Positions 1-9,863 of a stretch of 64,000 nucleotides of DNA are shown here, one piece after another; position 1 is the first letter of the stretch; the number at the start of each line of letters is the position of its first letter. Under the pieces are notes generated by a model that saw nothing but the letters and a program-made list of their open reading frames with translations, had not been told where the DNA came from and made no database searches. The position numbers and the translations under genes were made by a program. Source of the DNA: CALCKW01 sp033852095 (lineage in GTDB: Bacteria > Pseudomonadota > Gammaproteobacteria > CALCKW01); assembly GCA_033852095.1 (NCBI GenBank), contig JAWSVD010000049.1, forward strand, positions 1 to 64,000, given 5' to 3'.

Positions 1-703
1 TATGCAAACTCAACGCATGGTTGCTGCCGCTGACCGGGAGAGACAGGCTATTGCTCAGCTCCTCAATCCCCCCCTGTAAGCGAAGTGCGGTACAGGCGAT
101 AAACACCCCGTCCACGTCCACACCGGTGAGCATGTTCTTCACCCCGTGTACCACCGAACGCGGGCTGATACGCGCCACCTGCGGATCCAGCGCACAATGA
201 AAACTGCCCAATACCGCCAGCTCACGCTCGCTGTCCGCCACCAGCGCCTGCCCCACTTGATCTGCCAAGGGCTGCACATAGGGCAGCAACACGGCAATAC
301 GTTTGATGCCGCAGCTGTCCATCCAACGGCGTGCTGCGAGCAGAGGGTTAGTGACATCGACACCCGGGCGGCGGCGCTGCACCGCTTGCCGGACCTTGTC
401 ATGGCCGAGTACCATTGCCCCGGAGGTGCAACCGTAAGCCAACACATCAACAGGTGTGGACGGCACCAATTGCGCCAATGAGGCATCGAGCCGATCGCCC
501 ATGGCTGCGAGCGATCGTTCGTCGATGGACGCATCGCAGGGGATGCGCGCGCTGTAGATATCGGGCTGCATGTCGGACAAAAAGAAGTGCAGATCCGCTT
601 CGATAGTGGCGTCTTCCGCGAGTGCGAGCAAGCCGATCGAGGGCGCCTCACTGGGACGCGCGTTTAGGCTGTAGTTGAGATCAACCAATTCTGGCTCAGA
701 CAT
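1..703 (-). CDS. Asp/Glu racemase superfamily protein, EutA/maleate isomerase-like (3' end outside window)
   Basis: The visible 234 codons start at an ATG preceded by AGGAG at good spacing and run off the left edge. Two cysteines sit in the contexts AYGCTSGAM (about residue 93) and FIACTALRL (about residue 203). This is the two-cysteine arrangement of maleate isomerases, arylmalonate decarboxylases and EutA, the ectoine/hydroxyectoine-utilisation member. These enzymes use the cysteine pair for racemisation, isomerisation or decarboxylation of small acids. The gene lies 185 bp downstream of the M24 hydrolase on the same strand, so it probably ends a three-gene operon acting on an amino-acid-like compound. 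The family is clear. The substrate is not, and EutB, EutC and DoeB partners are not visible here. Confidence 0.8.
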   Translation of the reverse strand, partial: MSEPELVDLNYSLNARPSEAPSIGLLALAEDATIEADLHFFLSDMQPDIYSARIPCDASIDERSLAAMGDRLDASLAQLVPSTPVDVLAYGCTSGAMVLGHDKVRQAVQRRRPGVDVTNPLLAARRWMDSCGIKRIAVLLPYVQPLADQVGQALVADSERELAVLGSFHCALDPQVARISPRSVVHGVKNMLTGVDVDGVFIACTALRLQGGIEELSNSLSLPVSGSNHALSLH

Positions 704-888
704 TAAAACACTCCTAATGAGTGACGGTGATGATGACGGTGTGGACAGTGCTCGTGCGTACAGCGGCCGTGCGCAGACGAACAACATGCAAAATAGTCCC
801 ATTTAACTCCACGCAGCATGCAATATGTCTCAGAGTTCATTAAAAATCACCCATGGTTCATTTGGACTAATGACTGTTGCGAAAAACG

Positions 889-2073
889 CTACACAATCAC
901 CGGCAGATCAAAGGGCGCACGGCTGCTGAGGTACGCCGCACCGCCCTCAAGCAGGACAATATTCTCCTCGTGCACCAACATCTTGTGGGGGCCGTATTCG
1001 ATGCTAGGCTCCAAGGTCAGCACCATATTGGCCTTGAGTTCTGTGTGATCAAAGGCGGCGATTGAAGGCCATTCGGTGAGTTGCATACCGAGGCCATGGC
1101 CCATGCGCCCCACATTGCCCACCACGTAACCCAGCCGCTCTAACACCGCTTGCATCGCGGCAAAAACATCCGCCGCTGTAGCACCCGGCACCGCGCAGGC
1201 AAAACCCGCCTCCGTCGCCAGCCACAGGGCTTCCTGTGCTTTTGCCAACTGCGGGTCCGGCCGCTGGCTAAAGACATAGTTGCGATCGAAATCACAAAAG
1301 TAACCGTCGAACACAGCGCCTGTGTCCAACATCAGCACATCGCCCGCCTGTGTGGCACGCCCGCTGGGGGGCGAGATGATGTCCTCATAACCGCCCGGCC
1401 CGGCCCCGCCTACCAAATAGCTGACATCGTCTGCACCCGCTCGCAACATCTCTATCTTGAAGCGCTGGAATATATCGCGCGGTGAATCTCCACAGCTCAC
1501 CCAGTCGGGGAGCTGCTCGAACACAGCACTGGTGATCGCACAAATGTGCCGGATCTTATCCAGCTCCGCCGGGGATTTTATCCCGCGCAACTCGCGCACG
1601 ATCTCAGTGGCATCCACCAGATGACGAGCCCCCCAGCCCCGCCGCAGCACATCCAAGTCGTCGAGAGGCATGCGCACGTGGGTCTCAGACCCCATCAAGG
1701 TACCGATCGTGGCCGATGGCGGGCAGCATGCTTCGATACTCTGCAGCAGCAGGCTCAGGCCCTCGTCCTCCGGGCAGGGTGAAGACCAGCTGCGCACATC
1801 GTCCAGCCAGGTTTGGGCAAAGGCAGTCGCCCCGATGCTGGGCACGATGGCGATCGGTTTGCCGCTCGGCGGGATCAGCAGAAACCAGGGGCGCGTGGGA
1901 CTCTGCCAGAAGGGGCTGTGAAAGCCGCTGAAATAACGCAGCTCAGGCTCGGTGCTGAACCAGAGTAGATCGATGCCCCGCTTCGACATCAGGCGTTGAG
2001 CATTTGCTGTGCGCTCAGCAAATTCAGCGGCCTCAAAACCCCGCGCGGGCTCGACCAGTCGCCGCGCTCTCAC
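889..2073 (-). CDS. M24 family metallohydrolase (Xaa-Pro aminopeptidase/creatinase/ectoine hydrolase fold)
   Basis: The protein has 394 residues with an N-terminal creatinase-type domain (about 15-155) and a C-terminal pita-bread catalytic domain (about 165-390). All five metal ligands are readable: D250 in MLDTGAVFD, D261 in FCDFDRN, H326 in MGHGLGMQ, E355 in LTLEPSIE and E369 in VHEENIVL. The enzyme should therefore be active, hydrolysing an amide or C-N bond. The start is GTG at 2073 and overlaps the upstream lyase stop (GTGA), indicating translational coupling. Prolidase-like M24 enzymes beside EutA-like proteins include ectoine hydrolase (DoeA/EutD), but this neighbourhood differs from the standard doe/eut operon. 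An amide cleavage feeding the PLP lyase is my inference. Confidence 0.8.
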   Translation of the reverse strand: MRARRLVEPARGFEAAEFAERTANAQRLMSKRGIDLLWFSTEPELRYFSGFHSPFWQSPTRPWFLLIPPSGKPIAIVPSIGATAFAQTWLDDVRSWSSPCPEDEGLSLLLQSIEACCPPSATIGTLMGSETHVRMPLDDLDVLRRGWGARHLVDATEIVRELRGIKSPAELDKIRHICAITSAVFEQLPDWVSCGDSPRDIFQRFKIEMLRAGADDVSYLVGGAGPGGYEDIISPPSGRATQAGDVLMLDTGAVFDGYFCDFDRNYVFSQRPDPQLAKAQEALWLATEAGFACAVPGATAADVFAAMQAVLERLGYVVGNVGRMGHGLGMQLTEWPSIAAFDHTELKANMVLTLEPSIEYGPHKMLVHEENIVLLEGGAAYLSSRAPFDLPVIV

Positions 2074-3266
2074 ACCACGGGCTCAGCGATCAAGCGCTCG
2101 TAGATTTCACGGTCCGTGGCCCCCTCACTGCCGATCAGCAGCACCCGGCTCTCACTGTCCAGACCCAAGGATGCAAAGAGCTCCGGCTGCGCAGCGGCTG
2201 CCAACACACAAGCGACTCCCGCCACAGCGGATTCACCGGCCTCAATGGATGGATCGGATAAGAGCGGCGCTTGCAGCCGCTGCATGCTCGGGGCGACCAG
2301 CTGCTCGGGCAAAGTGACAAAATCAGTGGCCGTGGCAGCGAGTATCTGCCAGGCCAATACCGAGGGCTCCCCGCAGGAAAGACCCGCCATCAGTGTTTCG
2401 TCCTGGATATCCACCGCGGTGATTTGCCCCGCCAGCGCACTCTGATAGAGACAGTCGGCAAGCACAGGCTCGACAATCACCACCCGCGGCATGCGATCGC
2501 CCCAAGCTTGATAGAACAGCGCGGCCACCGCCGCAGCCAGCCCACCGACCCCGCCCTGCAAGAGCACATGGCTCGGTGGATTGTCGCCCAGCTCATCCAC
2601 TACTTCCTGGGCCAAGACCCCGTAGCCGGCCATCACCTGCGTGGGCACTTGCGTGTAATCGGCATAAGAGGTGTCGGAGACCACGAACCAGCCCTTGTCC
2701 TCGGCGGCCTGCTTGGCCGCGCGCACCGAGGCGTCGTAGTTGCCGTCCACGCGGGTGATTGTCGCCCCAAGTGATGCCATGGCATCGGCCCGCCCCGCAC
2801 TGACCTCGGCGTGGATGTAGATGTGGCAGCTGGCGCCGAACAGCTGGCAGCCCCAGGCGACGCTGCGACCGTGGTTGCCGTCGGTGGCGGTGACGATATG
2901 AATGTCTCTCGCCTGCTCTCGGTAGAGTCCCGCGGAGATATCCGCGAGCCCAACCGCGTGGCCCAGACGCGCACTGAGCTCACGCTGCAGTAATTGCTGA
3001 GCGGCGTAGGCACCGCCGAGCGCCTTGAAACTGCCCAGTGCGAAGCGCGGCCCCTCGTCCTTGTAGAGCAGCTCTGCCACCCCGCAGCTCGCCGCCAGTG
3101 CAGGCAGCGCATAGAGCGGCGTCGCCGCATAGGCCGGCCATGCGCAGATGGCGTCACGGGCGGTGGCAAAAGCCTCGCGGCTGAGCACAGATTCGAGCGC
3201 ATCGCGGTCGCTGCTGGGCTGATGTGTCGCGTGTGCAACAGAGGCTCGTTTAAATACGGAAGGCAT
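2070..3266 (-). CDS. PLP-dependent ammonia-lyase, diaminopropionate ammonia-lyase-like
   Basis: A 398-residue fold-type II PLP enzyme. The PLP-binding lysine is K81 in RFALGSFKALGG, preceded by YKDEGPRF, close to the signature of 2,3-diaminopropionate ammonia-lyase (DpaL) rather than biosynthetic threonine deaminase. A glycine-rich phosphate loop (QGGVGGLAAA) and a C-terminal SEGATD segment are also present. The family eliminates ammonia from beta-substituted amino acids to give 2-oxo acids. The chosen ATG at 3266 gives a family-like N terminus; an in-frame GTG at 3275 is possible. It is the first gene of the minus-strand operon and overlaps the M24 gene by 4 bp. The substrate is unproven; diaminopropionate or another amino acid released by the M24 hydrolase is plausible. 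Confidence 0.8.
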   Translation of the reverse strand: MPSVFKRASVAHATHQPSSDRDALESVLSREAFATARDAICAWPAYAATPLYALPALAASCGVAELLYKDEGPRFALGSFKALGGAYAAQQLLQRELSARLGHAVGLADISAGLYREQARDIHIVTATDGNHGRSVAWGCQLFGASCHIYIHAEVSAGRADAMASLGATITRVDGNYDASVRAAKQAAEDKGWFVVSDTSYADYTQVPTQVMAGYGVLAQEVVDELGDNPPSHVLLQGGVGGLAAAVAALFYQAWGDRMPRVVIVEPVLADCLYQSALAGQITAVDIQDETLMAGLSCGEPSVLAWQILAATATDFVTLPEQLVAPSMQRLQAPLLSDPSIEAGESAVAGVACVLAAAAQPELFASLGLDSESRVLLIGSEGATDREIYERLIAEPVV

Positions 3267-3509
3267 GGCAGTCACCCATTAATGAAGCTGAAATAAAAAG
3301 GCGGAAACCCTGATCCTACACAGTCCGCCGCGACCGGGGGGACTGTGCGCGCCGGAATTGTTGTCAATACGACAAGTACTAGGCGCAAGCGCAGCAACGT
3401 CGACAATGCCTTTGCGCTACGCGGGCCAGCCTCTGCGCGATCTAGGCCCTATTCCCTGACTACTGCCCTGAAAGCAGCTTACAATGGAGCTTTTGCGCGA
3501 GTCTCGACA

Positions 3510-4271
3510 ATGGACGAAATGACGATTGGCTACGGCCTGTTGCTGGTGGTGCTGGGTCTGGTGGCGGGTGTCATCAACACCCTCGCCGGCGGCGGCTCAA
3601 ACCTGACGATCCCCGCCCTGATGATATCCGGCATGCCGCCCGACATCGCCAACGCCACCAACCGGGTGGGTGTGATGATGCAATCATTGACTGGGATGAA
3701 GCGCTTTCACGACAAGGGCAAGCTGCCCACCGCCGACCTGAAAAGCATCTTGATCCCGACCTTGATCGGCGGCGCTATCGGCGGCGCAGTCGCGAGTTAC
3801 GCCCCGCCCGAGCTGCTAAAGCCCGCCCTGCTGTTGACCATGCTGGGCATGGCGGCATTGATGCTGCTCAAACCCTCCGTGGTGATGGCCGAACCCGGTA
3901 CGCCAGTGAAAACCGTGGACGGCACACCCGGCGCTTGGATGGCACTTTTTGCGGCAGGCTTCTACGGTGGATTTGTCCAGGCCGGCGTTGGTTTTGTCTT
4001 GATCGCCGCCCTGGCTGGCACCTTGCGCTACGACATCGTATCCACCAATGCCCTGAAAATAGTCTGCACCGTCGCTTTCACCGGCGTGGCGCTGGCGCTG
4101 TTTATCTTCAACGACCAAGTCGCCTGGCTGCCGGGCATTCTGCTCGCCATCGGCAGCACCGCGGGTGCCTGGATAGCGGTAAATATCGCGATCAATGTGG
4201 AAGCCAAAACCATGAAGTGGTTTTTGTTTGTGATGACCTTGGTTGCAGTGGCGGCCGCTACGCTGAGTTAA
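3510..4271 (+). CDS. TSUP family (TauE/SafE) membrane transporter
   Basis: A 253-residue polytopic membrane protein with about eight hydrophobic segments. The first is followed by VINTLAGGGSN, the hallmark of the first TSUP repeat (compare NTLAGGGS in TauE/SafE proteins); the second half repeats the pattern with GFYGGFVQAGVGF. These proteins export or import small sulfur-containing or carboxylate anions such as sulfite, sulfoacetate or taurine-derived compounds. The reading frame stays open for 55 codons upstream to 3345, but that extension is polar, Arg-rich and unlike the family, so the ATG at 3510 is preferred. It is divergent from the amino-acid catabolic operon; a shared substrate is possible but not shown. 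Confidence 0.85.
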   Translation: MDEMTIGYGLLLVVLGLVAGVINTLAGGGSNLTIPALMISGMPPDIANATNRVGVMMQSLTGMKRFHDKGKLPTADLKSILIPTLIGGAIGGAVASYAPPELLKPALLLTMLGMAALMLLKPSVVMAEPGTPVKTVDGTPGAWMALFAAGFYGGFVQAGVGFVLIAALAGTLRYDIVSTNALKIVCTVAFTGVALALFIFNDQVAWLPGILLAIGSTAGAWIAVNIAINVEAKTMKWFLFVMTLVAVAAATLS

Positions 4272-4502
4272 TGGCCTGCTCAACAACGACTGCTACGGGG
4301 CGCTGACTGTCGCGGCGCCTCTGATCCAAACATTCAAGAAGCTGCCGGCCAGTTCGACATCCTCATCAACTCGACTAACTGCGTAGCTTCGGCCGCGCGC
4401 CCAGTACGGATTCAGCCATACCAACACACTTCGCACTGTATTTTTGAATGGACTGATAGGCTTTAAACAATACGCTTGGCACCGCCCTGTACCGGAAACG
4501 TC

Positions 4503-5345
4503 ATGATCCATCTGATTTCGACATCAATTATTAAAATTTTCAATTTCCAAGTATATAAACCTGGCGGTAAGTTGTCTCCGTGGATTCAGTGCATGTGGTC
4601 GACCAACTACAACAGCATAGAGAGCAGAGATCGTGCGAAGTTTCACCCCGATGGGGGCGCCAGTCTCACGATCACATTGTCTCAACTGGGCCCTCAAATC
4701 GAAGTTGAACTGAACAAGTCGACCATTTCAAGAGACATCAACAGCGCCAGTACAGTTATAGGGCTTCGTTTTAATCCAGGCGGCATAGATGCCCTTTTGC
4801 CCATAGAGGCCCTTGCTAGCGCTGGTCAGCCACTGCTATTGGGCGAGGATTTGACCCCAACATGGTATCCATCGTTGCGCAGAGTCATAGATTCTATGCC
4901 TGTAGATAACACGTCCAAATGTATTGACATAATACAAATCTGGCTTCTTGATCACATGGAATTTGATCACGCTGCACACAACAGTGGCATGAGATTGGTG
5001 CATGCTGTCCAACAGGGGAAATCACCGATCAAGGACATCGCAAGCGAACTTGGAATGACGCGAAGAACGCTTGAAAGACGACTCAAAGCAAACGTTGGTT
5101 TTTCTCCTCAGCAATTGTTTGATATCAATCGGATTCAGCAGGCCAGGAACCTGATGTGCAGATCTAAGCTGAGTCTGTCGGGAATAGCCATGCACTGTGG
5201 TTTTTTCGACCAAGCTCATTTTTCTCATGCATTTAAGAAAATCACGCGTGAAACCCCTCTTTTGTACAGAAATAGAAAACTGTCGCAGAATTACAATCCT
5301 GAGCCTGGCACTAAGCACAAACTCTCACTCTCTGCTGAACACTAA
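4503..5345 (+). CDS. AraC family transcriptional regulator
   Basis: A 280-residue protein. The N-terminal sensor half begins with a KPGGKLSPWIQCMW segment typical of AraC proteins that carry the DUF6597-type domain. The C-terminal third holds two helix-turn-helix motifs (IKDIASELGMTRRTLERRLK, then GIAMHCGFFDQAHFSHAFKK). An in-frame TTG lies nine codons upstream at 4476, but the ATG at 4503 is the better start. It is 16 bp ahead of the flavin-dependent reductase gene on the same strand, which it probably controls. The gene is visibly AT-richer than the flanking genes (AAA, ATT and TCA codons are common), suggesting acquisition by transfer. The ligand is unknown. Confidence 0.85.
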   Translation: MIHLISTSIIKIFNFQVYKPGGKLSPWIQCMWSTNYNSIESRDRAKFHPDGGASLTITLSQLGPQIEVELNKSTISRDINSASTVIGLRFNPGGIDALLPIEALASAGQPLLLGEDLTPTWYPSLRRVIDSMPVDNTSKCIDIIQIWLLDHMEFDHAAHNSGMRLVHAVQQGKSPIKDIASELGMTRRTLERRLKANVGFSPQQLFDINRIQQARNLMCRSKLSLSGIAMHCGFFDQAHFSHAFKKITRETPLLYRNRKLSQNYNPEPGTKHKLSLSAEH

Positions 5346-5361
5346 ATAACGAGAGTAAGTG

Positions 5362-5985
5362 ATGAAAATATTGCACGTGGATTCAAGCCCCAAAGAAAAG
5401 CAGTCCAATTCCAGAATTTTGAGCAAATTTTTTGTTGAGTCTGTACAAAAAACAAACGTGAATACTGAGATTGATTACTTGGACCTGTCCGTCAATGGAC
5501 TGCCGCATGTTGATGGCGTATTTTCGCAAGCAATTTACAGACGGGAATCAGAACGTGACGAGGCAATGAAATCCCGTTTAAAAGAGTCTGACAATTTGTG
5601 TGACAGAATGATGAGTGCCGACGGGGCCGTGTTTGGCGTGCCGATGCACAATTGGTGTTATCCGTCTGTGTTCAAATGTTTCATAGACCACATTACGCGG
5701 GCAGGAATAACATTCAATTTTGATGAAAACGGGAATATTTATGGGAACTTGCGCGACCTGAAAGTTCTGTTCATCACAACGAGAGGCGCAGACCTCAGTG
5801 GTGATTCACCCCTGGCAAAAATGGATGCGCTGACCCCCGCTATTAAATCGGCCTTTGGTTTCTTGGGTGTCGAAGACATGACTTTTGTTGATGCTCAGCC
5901 CTTGCAGTTCTCCAATCCTGAGAACCACCTGCTGGCCATGGCAAAAGCAAAAAACGATTTGTCGGCCGCAGCGGCAACATGGTAA
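5362..5985 (+). CDS. FMN-dependent NAD(P)H oxidoreductase, azoreductase/AcpD-like
   Basis: A 207-residue flavodoxin-fold protein. The N terminus KILHVDSSPKEKQSNSRILS has the phosphate-binding SSP...S pattern of AzoR, and GVPMHNWCYPSVFKCFIDH corresponds to the AzoR segment PMYNFxxPxxLKxxxD that contacts FMN. The family reduces quinones and azo compounds with NAD(P)H and protects against electrophile or thiol stress. A GTG at 5359 lies one codon upstream; ATG 5362 is used. It follows the AraC regulator closely and shares its low-GC codon use, so the two look like a regulator-target pair acquired together. The enzyme's natural substrate cannot be read from sequence. Confidence 0.85.
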   Translation: MKILHVDSSPKEKQSNSRILSKFFVESVQKTNVNTEIDYLDLSVNGLPHVDGVFSQAIYRRESERDEAMKSRLKESDNLCDRMMSADGAVFGVPMHNWCYPSVFKCFIDHITRAGITFNFDENGNIYGNLRDLKVLFITTRGADLSGDSPLAKMDALTPAIKSAFGFLGVEDMTFVDAQPLQFSNPENHLLAMAKAKNDLSAAAATW

Positions 5986-6040
5986 TAGATCGAGCATCTG
6001 ATTGAATTTTAGAATATACAGCACTCAAATCACATGGACG

Positions 6041-7783
6041 CTAAGCGTGCAGAGCTTCGGGCAGCAGCTCTGCCCGCATCCACCCCCGCAGGGAATTAAT
6101 CAACCAGATCTCATCGGCGGCGAGCAAGCGCTGCCTGCCGATGCTGCCCTGCTCTATCTCTAGTTCCAGCAGCAGCTGCTCGCGGAACACGCCGGGCAAT
6201 AAGCCGTCTCGCAGCGGTGGCGTGATCAAACGCTCGCCCTCGCGGATCACCAGATTGGCAAAATTGCTCTCGGTGATGTTGCCCGCTTCATTCCACAGCA
6301 ATACTTGATCACAGGGCGGCGAATCCGCCACCGCGCGCTCGTAGAGATCACGGCGATCTACCTTGTGCGCCAGCAGCGGCCAGTCGGACTGCACGGGCCA
6401 AGGGCAGAGCGCCAGCCGCATCACGGCCAAGGGCTCGGGGGCCGGTGATACCTCGCGGCTGAATTCACCCGCAGCACTGAGCATCAAGCGCACGCGTGCC
6501 GTGCTATAGAGCGGCCGGCTCTCCAACGCCCGATTAAAAACCTGCTCGTCAAAGGCGATGCCCAGGGCCGCTGCACTGCGCGCCATGCGCCTGCAGTGAC
6601 CGGGCAGCAGGCGGTAACCCGTCTGGCTGTTCCAGTGGATTGTTTCAAACAAGCCCGGCTTGGCCCGGGGCTCGAGGATATTGGCTTTGAGCAGGCACTC
6701 AGCGTGTTCATCATCACCGCGGGAATCCCACACCAAGCCACTGCCCACGCCGAAGCTCATGTCACCGCTGCGCCTGTCCCACACAGCGCTGCGAATCACC
6801 ACACTGAACTGGCAGTCCCCGCCCGGGCGAATCAGGCCAATGCTGCCGGTGTAGAGCCCGCGCGGCGAGGGCTCAAGCTCTTTGATGATGGCGACCGTGC
6901 GCGCCTTCGGTGCGCCGGTGATGGAGGCACAGGGGAACAATCCCTGCATCAAGACCGGCAGCGGTTCAGCACTCTCGGCGAACACTGAGGTGGTCATCTG
7001 CTGAATGCGCGGATAACACTCCACCTCGAACAACTGCGGCACTTGCACTGAACCGATTTCCGCAATCTTGCCTAAATCGTTGCGAATCATGTCCACGATC
7101 ATCAGGTTTTCGGCCTGGTTTTTAGGGTCCTTGCGCAGCTCTTCGGCCAGCGCAGCGTCCTCCTCCGGATCCTGCCCCCGACGGGTGGTGCCCTTCATTG
7201 GCCGGGTGAGGATCTGCTTGCCGCGGCGCTCAAAGAACAACTCCGGCGAGGCGGACAATACGACGTGGTCTTCAAAGGCCAAGTAGGCGCTGTAGCGCCC
7301 CGCTTGGTTGGCGCAAAGCTGGCAAAACAAGGCGTAACTGTCGCCCTCAAACGGCCCGCGCAATTTGAAGGTCAAATTGACCTGATAAGAGTCCCCTGCG
7401 CCCAGATAGGCTTTGACCCGGTCAAAACCCGCTCGGTATTGCTCGGCCAACCACTCGGCCTGTAAAGCCGGTGCAGCTACTGGCAGCACAGCGGCCAGCG
7501 CGGGATCAGCCACGGGATCGGCCTGCTCAAAGGCACCAAACCACGCCAGCGGCAGCGTGGCGTCGGGATTCGCTTTAGCGTGCAGTGCCTCATCGCATGC
7601 CTCAGCCGCTTCGTAGGTAATAAAACCACACACCCAGCGCCCGGCGACAGCCTGTGCCTCCGCCCAGGCGAGCAGCGCCAACACCGCATCGGCCGCTTCG
7701 CAGCTGCGCTGTTCCGCCAGTGCGGAGAGAGACAACCAGCGCTCATTGGCGTCATCGCGGATTATGATCTGACGGGGTTTCAT
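6041..7783 (-). CDS. pabB: Aminodeoxychorismate synthase component I fused to aminodeoxychorismate lyase (PabB-PabC)
   Basis: A 580-residue bifunctional enzyme for 4-aminobenzoate, the folate precursor. Residues ~110-370 form the chorismate-utilising domain with SASPELFFERR, RPMKGTTRRG and SITGAPKARTV. The lysine of PMKGT (K197) is the PabB nucleophile; anthranilate synthases have Ala there, which favours PabB. Residues ~375-575 form a class IV aminotransferase-like PabC domain (LFETIHWN, HKVDRRDLYERA, NEAGNITESNFANL). The lysine in AHKVDRRD is the likely PLP lysine. PabA (glutaminase) must be encoded elsewhere. The fusion means aminodeoxychorismate need not leave the protein between steps. 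Single gene, convergent with the azoreductase. Confidence 0.93.
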   Translation of the reverse strand: MKPRQIIIRDDANERWLSLSALAEQRSCEAADAVLALLAWAEAQAVAGRWVCGFITYEAAEACDEALHAKANPDATLPLAWFGAFEQADPVADPALAAVLPVAAPALQAEWLAEQYRAGFDRVKAYLGAGDSYQVNLTFKLRGPFEGDSYALFCQLCANQAGRYSAYLAFEDHVVLSASPELFFERRGKQILTRPMKGTTRRGQDPEEDAALAEELRKDPKNQAENLMIVDMIRNDLGKIAEIGSVQVPQLFEVECYPRIQQMTTSVFAESAEPLPVLMQGLFPCASITGAPKARTVAIIKELEPSPRGLYTGSIGLIRPGGDCQFSVVIRSAVWDRRSGDMSFGVGSGLVWDSRGDDEHAECLLKANILEPRAKPGLFETIHWNSQTGYRLLPGHCRRMARSAAALGIAFDEQVFNRALESRPLYSTARVRLMLSAAGEFSREVSPAPEPLAVMRLALCPWPVQSDWPLLAHKVDRRDLYERAVADSPPCDQVLLWNEAGNITESNFANLVIREGERLITPPLRDGLLPGVFREQLLLELEIEQGSIGRQRLLAADEIWLINSLRGWMRAELLPEALHA

Positions 7784-7931
7784 GCAATTAATTTCGGATC
7801 AGTGAAGCGGAAGTGACAATTTGACCACGCCAGTGTGCCGCCGCTTATCGACGAGGGCAAGGGCCGCGTACAGGCACGACGGTGCCCGTCGCATGATGAC
7901 AGGGGCTTTTGAGGCGTGTTTAAACGGCCTG

Positions 7932-8429
<498 letters not shown>

Positions 8430-8454
8430 TCGCCCCAACCTCAACAAAAAAGTG

Positions 8455-9804
8455 CTAGCCAGCCGCCACGGTCATCTTTTTCACGAGCAGTGAGCCGGTG
8501 CGCACAGAGCTCGGCAAATAGACGTCATTGCCGATTTCGACGATGTCCAAGAACATATCAGCCAGGTTGCCCGCCACGGTGATCTCATCCACCGGGTGCG
8601 TGATCTCGCCGTTCTCGACCCAAAAGCCGCTGGCGCCACGTGAGTAGTCGCCGGTGAGGATGTTGCCACCTCCGCCCATCATTTCGGTGATCAGCAGGCC
8701 TGTGCCCATGGTCTGTAACAGCTGTGGCAAGTCCTTGTCACCCGGCGCGATACTGAAATTTCGCACACCGCCGCTGTTGCCTGTGGTCACGGTATCGAGT
8801 TTGCGGGCGCTGTAGCTGGACAAGACATAGCCCTGCAATACGCCGTTTTCCACCCAGCTGCGCTCTTGCCGCGCCACGCCTTCGGCATCGATAGATGAGC
8901 TGCCCATGGCGCGCGGTATCAGCGGGAACTCCGCGATCTGCACGAAGTCTGGGAAGATCTGCTCGCCCACCTTGTCCAGCAAAAAGCTGGCGCGTCTGTA
9001 GATTGATCCGCCGCTGATCGCCCCAATCAGGGACTGCAATAGCCCTCTGGCCATCATGGGATTAAAAATAACGGGGTAGGTGCCGGTTTTGATCGGTTTC
9101 GCGCCGAGCCGACTGACGCAGCGCTGTGCCGCCTCGACACCCACCAGTTCCGGCTTCAGCAACTCAGAGGCCATGCGAGCGCTGCTGAACCAGTAGTCGC
9201 GCTGCATGCTGTCCGCCTCACCGGCCACCAGGGTGCAGCTGTTGCTGTGCTGGGTGCCGCGCTTGAAATCCACCAGGCCGTGGCTGTTGGCGTAGACCCC
9301 TTTGCCGCTGTAGGTACTGCAGGCAGCGCCTTCACTGTTCGTGATCAAGGGACTATGATCACGGCCCGCCTGCTCCGCGGTGAGCGCGTGCTCGATGGCT
9401 TCATCAACGCTTAAATCCCAGGGATGATACAAATCCAAATCGGGGGTGTCCGCCGCCATCAGCTCCGCGTCAGCCAGGCCCGCACAGGGGTCTTGGGAGC
9501 CGTGTCGGGCGATCGCACACGCTTGTGAGGCAGCCGCGCGAATCGCGTCGGGGGAGAAATCACTGGTGGACGCCGATGCCTTGCGGTGATCGATGTAGAC
9601 GGTGATTTCCATGCCACGGTCACGCTGGTGTTCGAGTGTCTCCACTTCTCCGAGGCGAACGCCTACACTCAGCCCAACACCGGTGCTGATGTCGGTCTCG
9701 GCGGATGTCGCGCCCGCACTGGCAGCCGCTTCAAGCGCCAGTGCTGCAAGAGATTCCAGCTGAGTACGCTGCTCGGAGCCGTGCTGAATTTGTTTCGATG
9801 ACAT
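8455..9804 (-). CDS. pmbA: Metalloprotease PmbA (TldE)
   Basis: 449 residues, the usual PmbA length. Family segments include SGKGVYANSHGLVDF, the FNPMMARGLLQSLIGAISGG stretch and a C-terminal GGNILTGDYSRGASGFW motif. PmbA pairs with TldD to form the TldD/E protease, known for maturing microcin B17 and degrading the CcdA antitoxin. PmbA itself lacks the HExxxH zinc motif, which TldD supplies (present at 10809-12251). The two genes lie within 1 kb of each other on the same strand, with a divergently read lipoprotein gene between them. Start ATG at 9804. Confidence 0.93.
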   Translation of the reverse strand: MSSKQIQHGSEQRTQLESLAALALEAAASAGATSAETDISTGVGLSVGVRLGEVETLEHQRDRGMEITVYIDHRKASASTSDFSPDAIRAAASQACAIARHGSQDPCAGLADAELMAADTPDLDLYHPWDLSVDEAIEHALTAEQAGRDHSPLITNSEGAACSTYSGKGVYANSHGLVDFKRGTQHSNSCTLVAGEADSMQRDYWFSSARMASELLKPELVGVEAAQRCVSRLGAKPIKTGTYPVIFNPMMARGLLQSLIGAISGGSIYRRASFLLDKVGEQIFPDFVQIAEFPLIPRAMGSSSIDAEGVARQERSWVENGVLQGYVLSSYSARKLDTVTTGNSGGVRNFSIAPGDKDLPQLLQTMGTGLLITEMMGGGGNILTGDYSRGASGFWVENGEITHPVDEITVAGNLADMFLDIVEIGNDVYLPSSVRTGSLLVKKMTVAAG

Positions 9805-9863
9805 ACTATGTTTCCAATTTCGCGGCCGCTAGGCCTGCGTGTAAACCGACTCGGGGAATCCCC

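Noticed and set aside
1..3266. Standard ectoine degradation operon (doe/eut)
   Set aside because: EutB, EutC, DoeB and ectoine transport genes are not seen; the lyase is DpaL-like.
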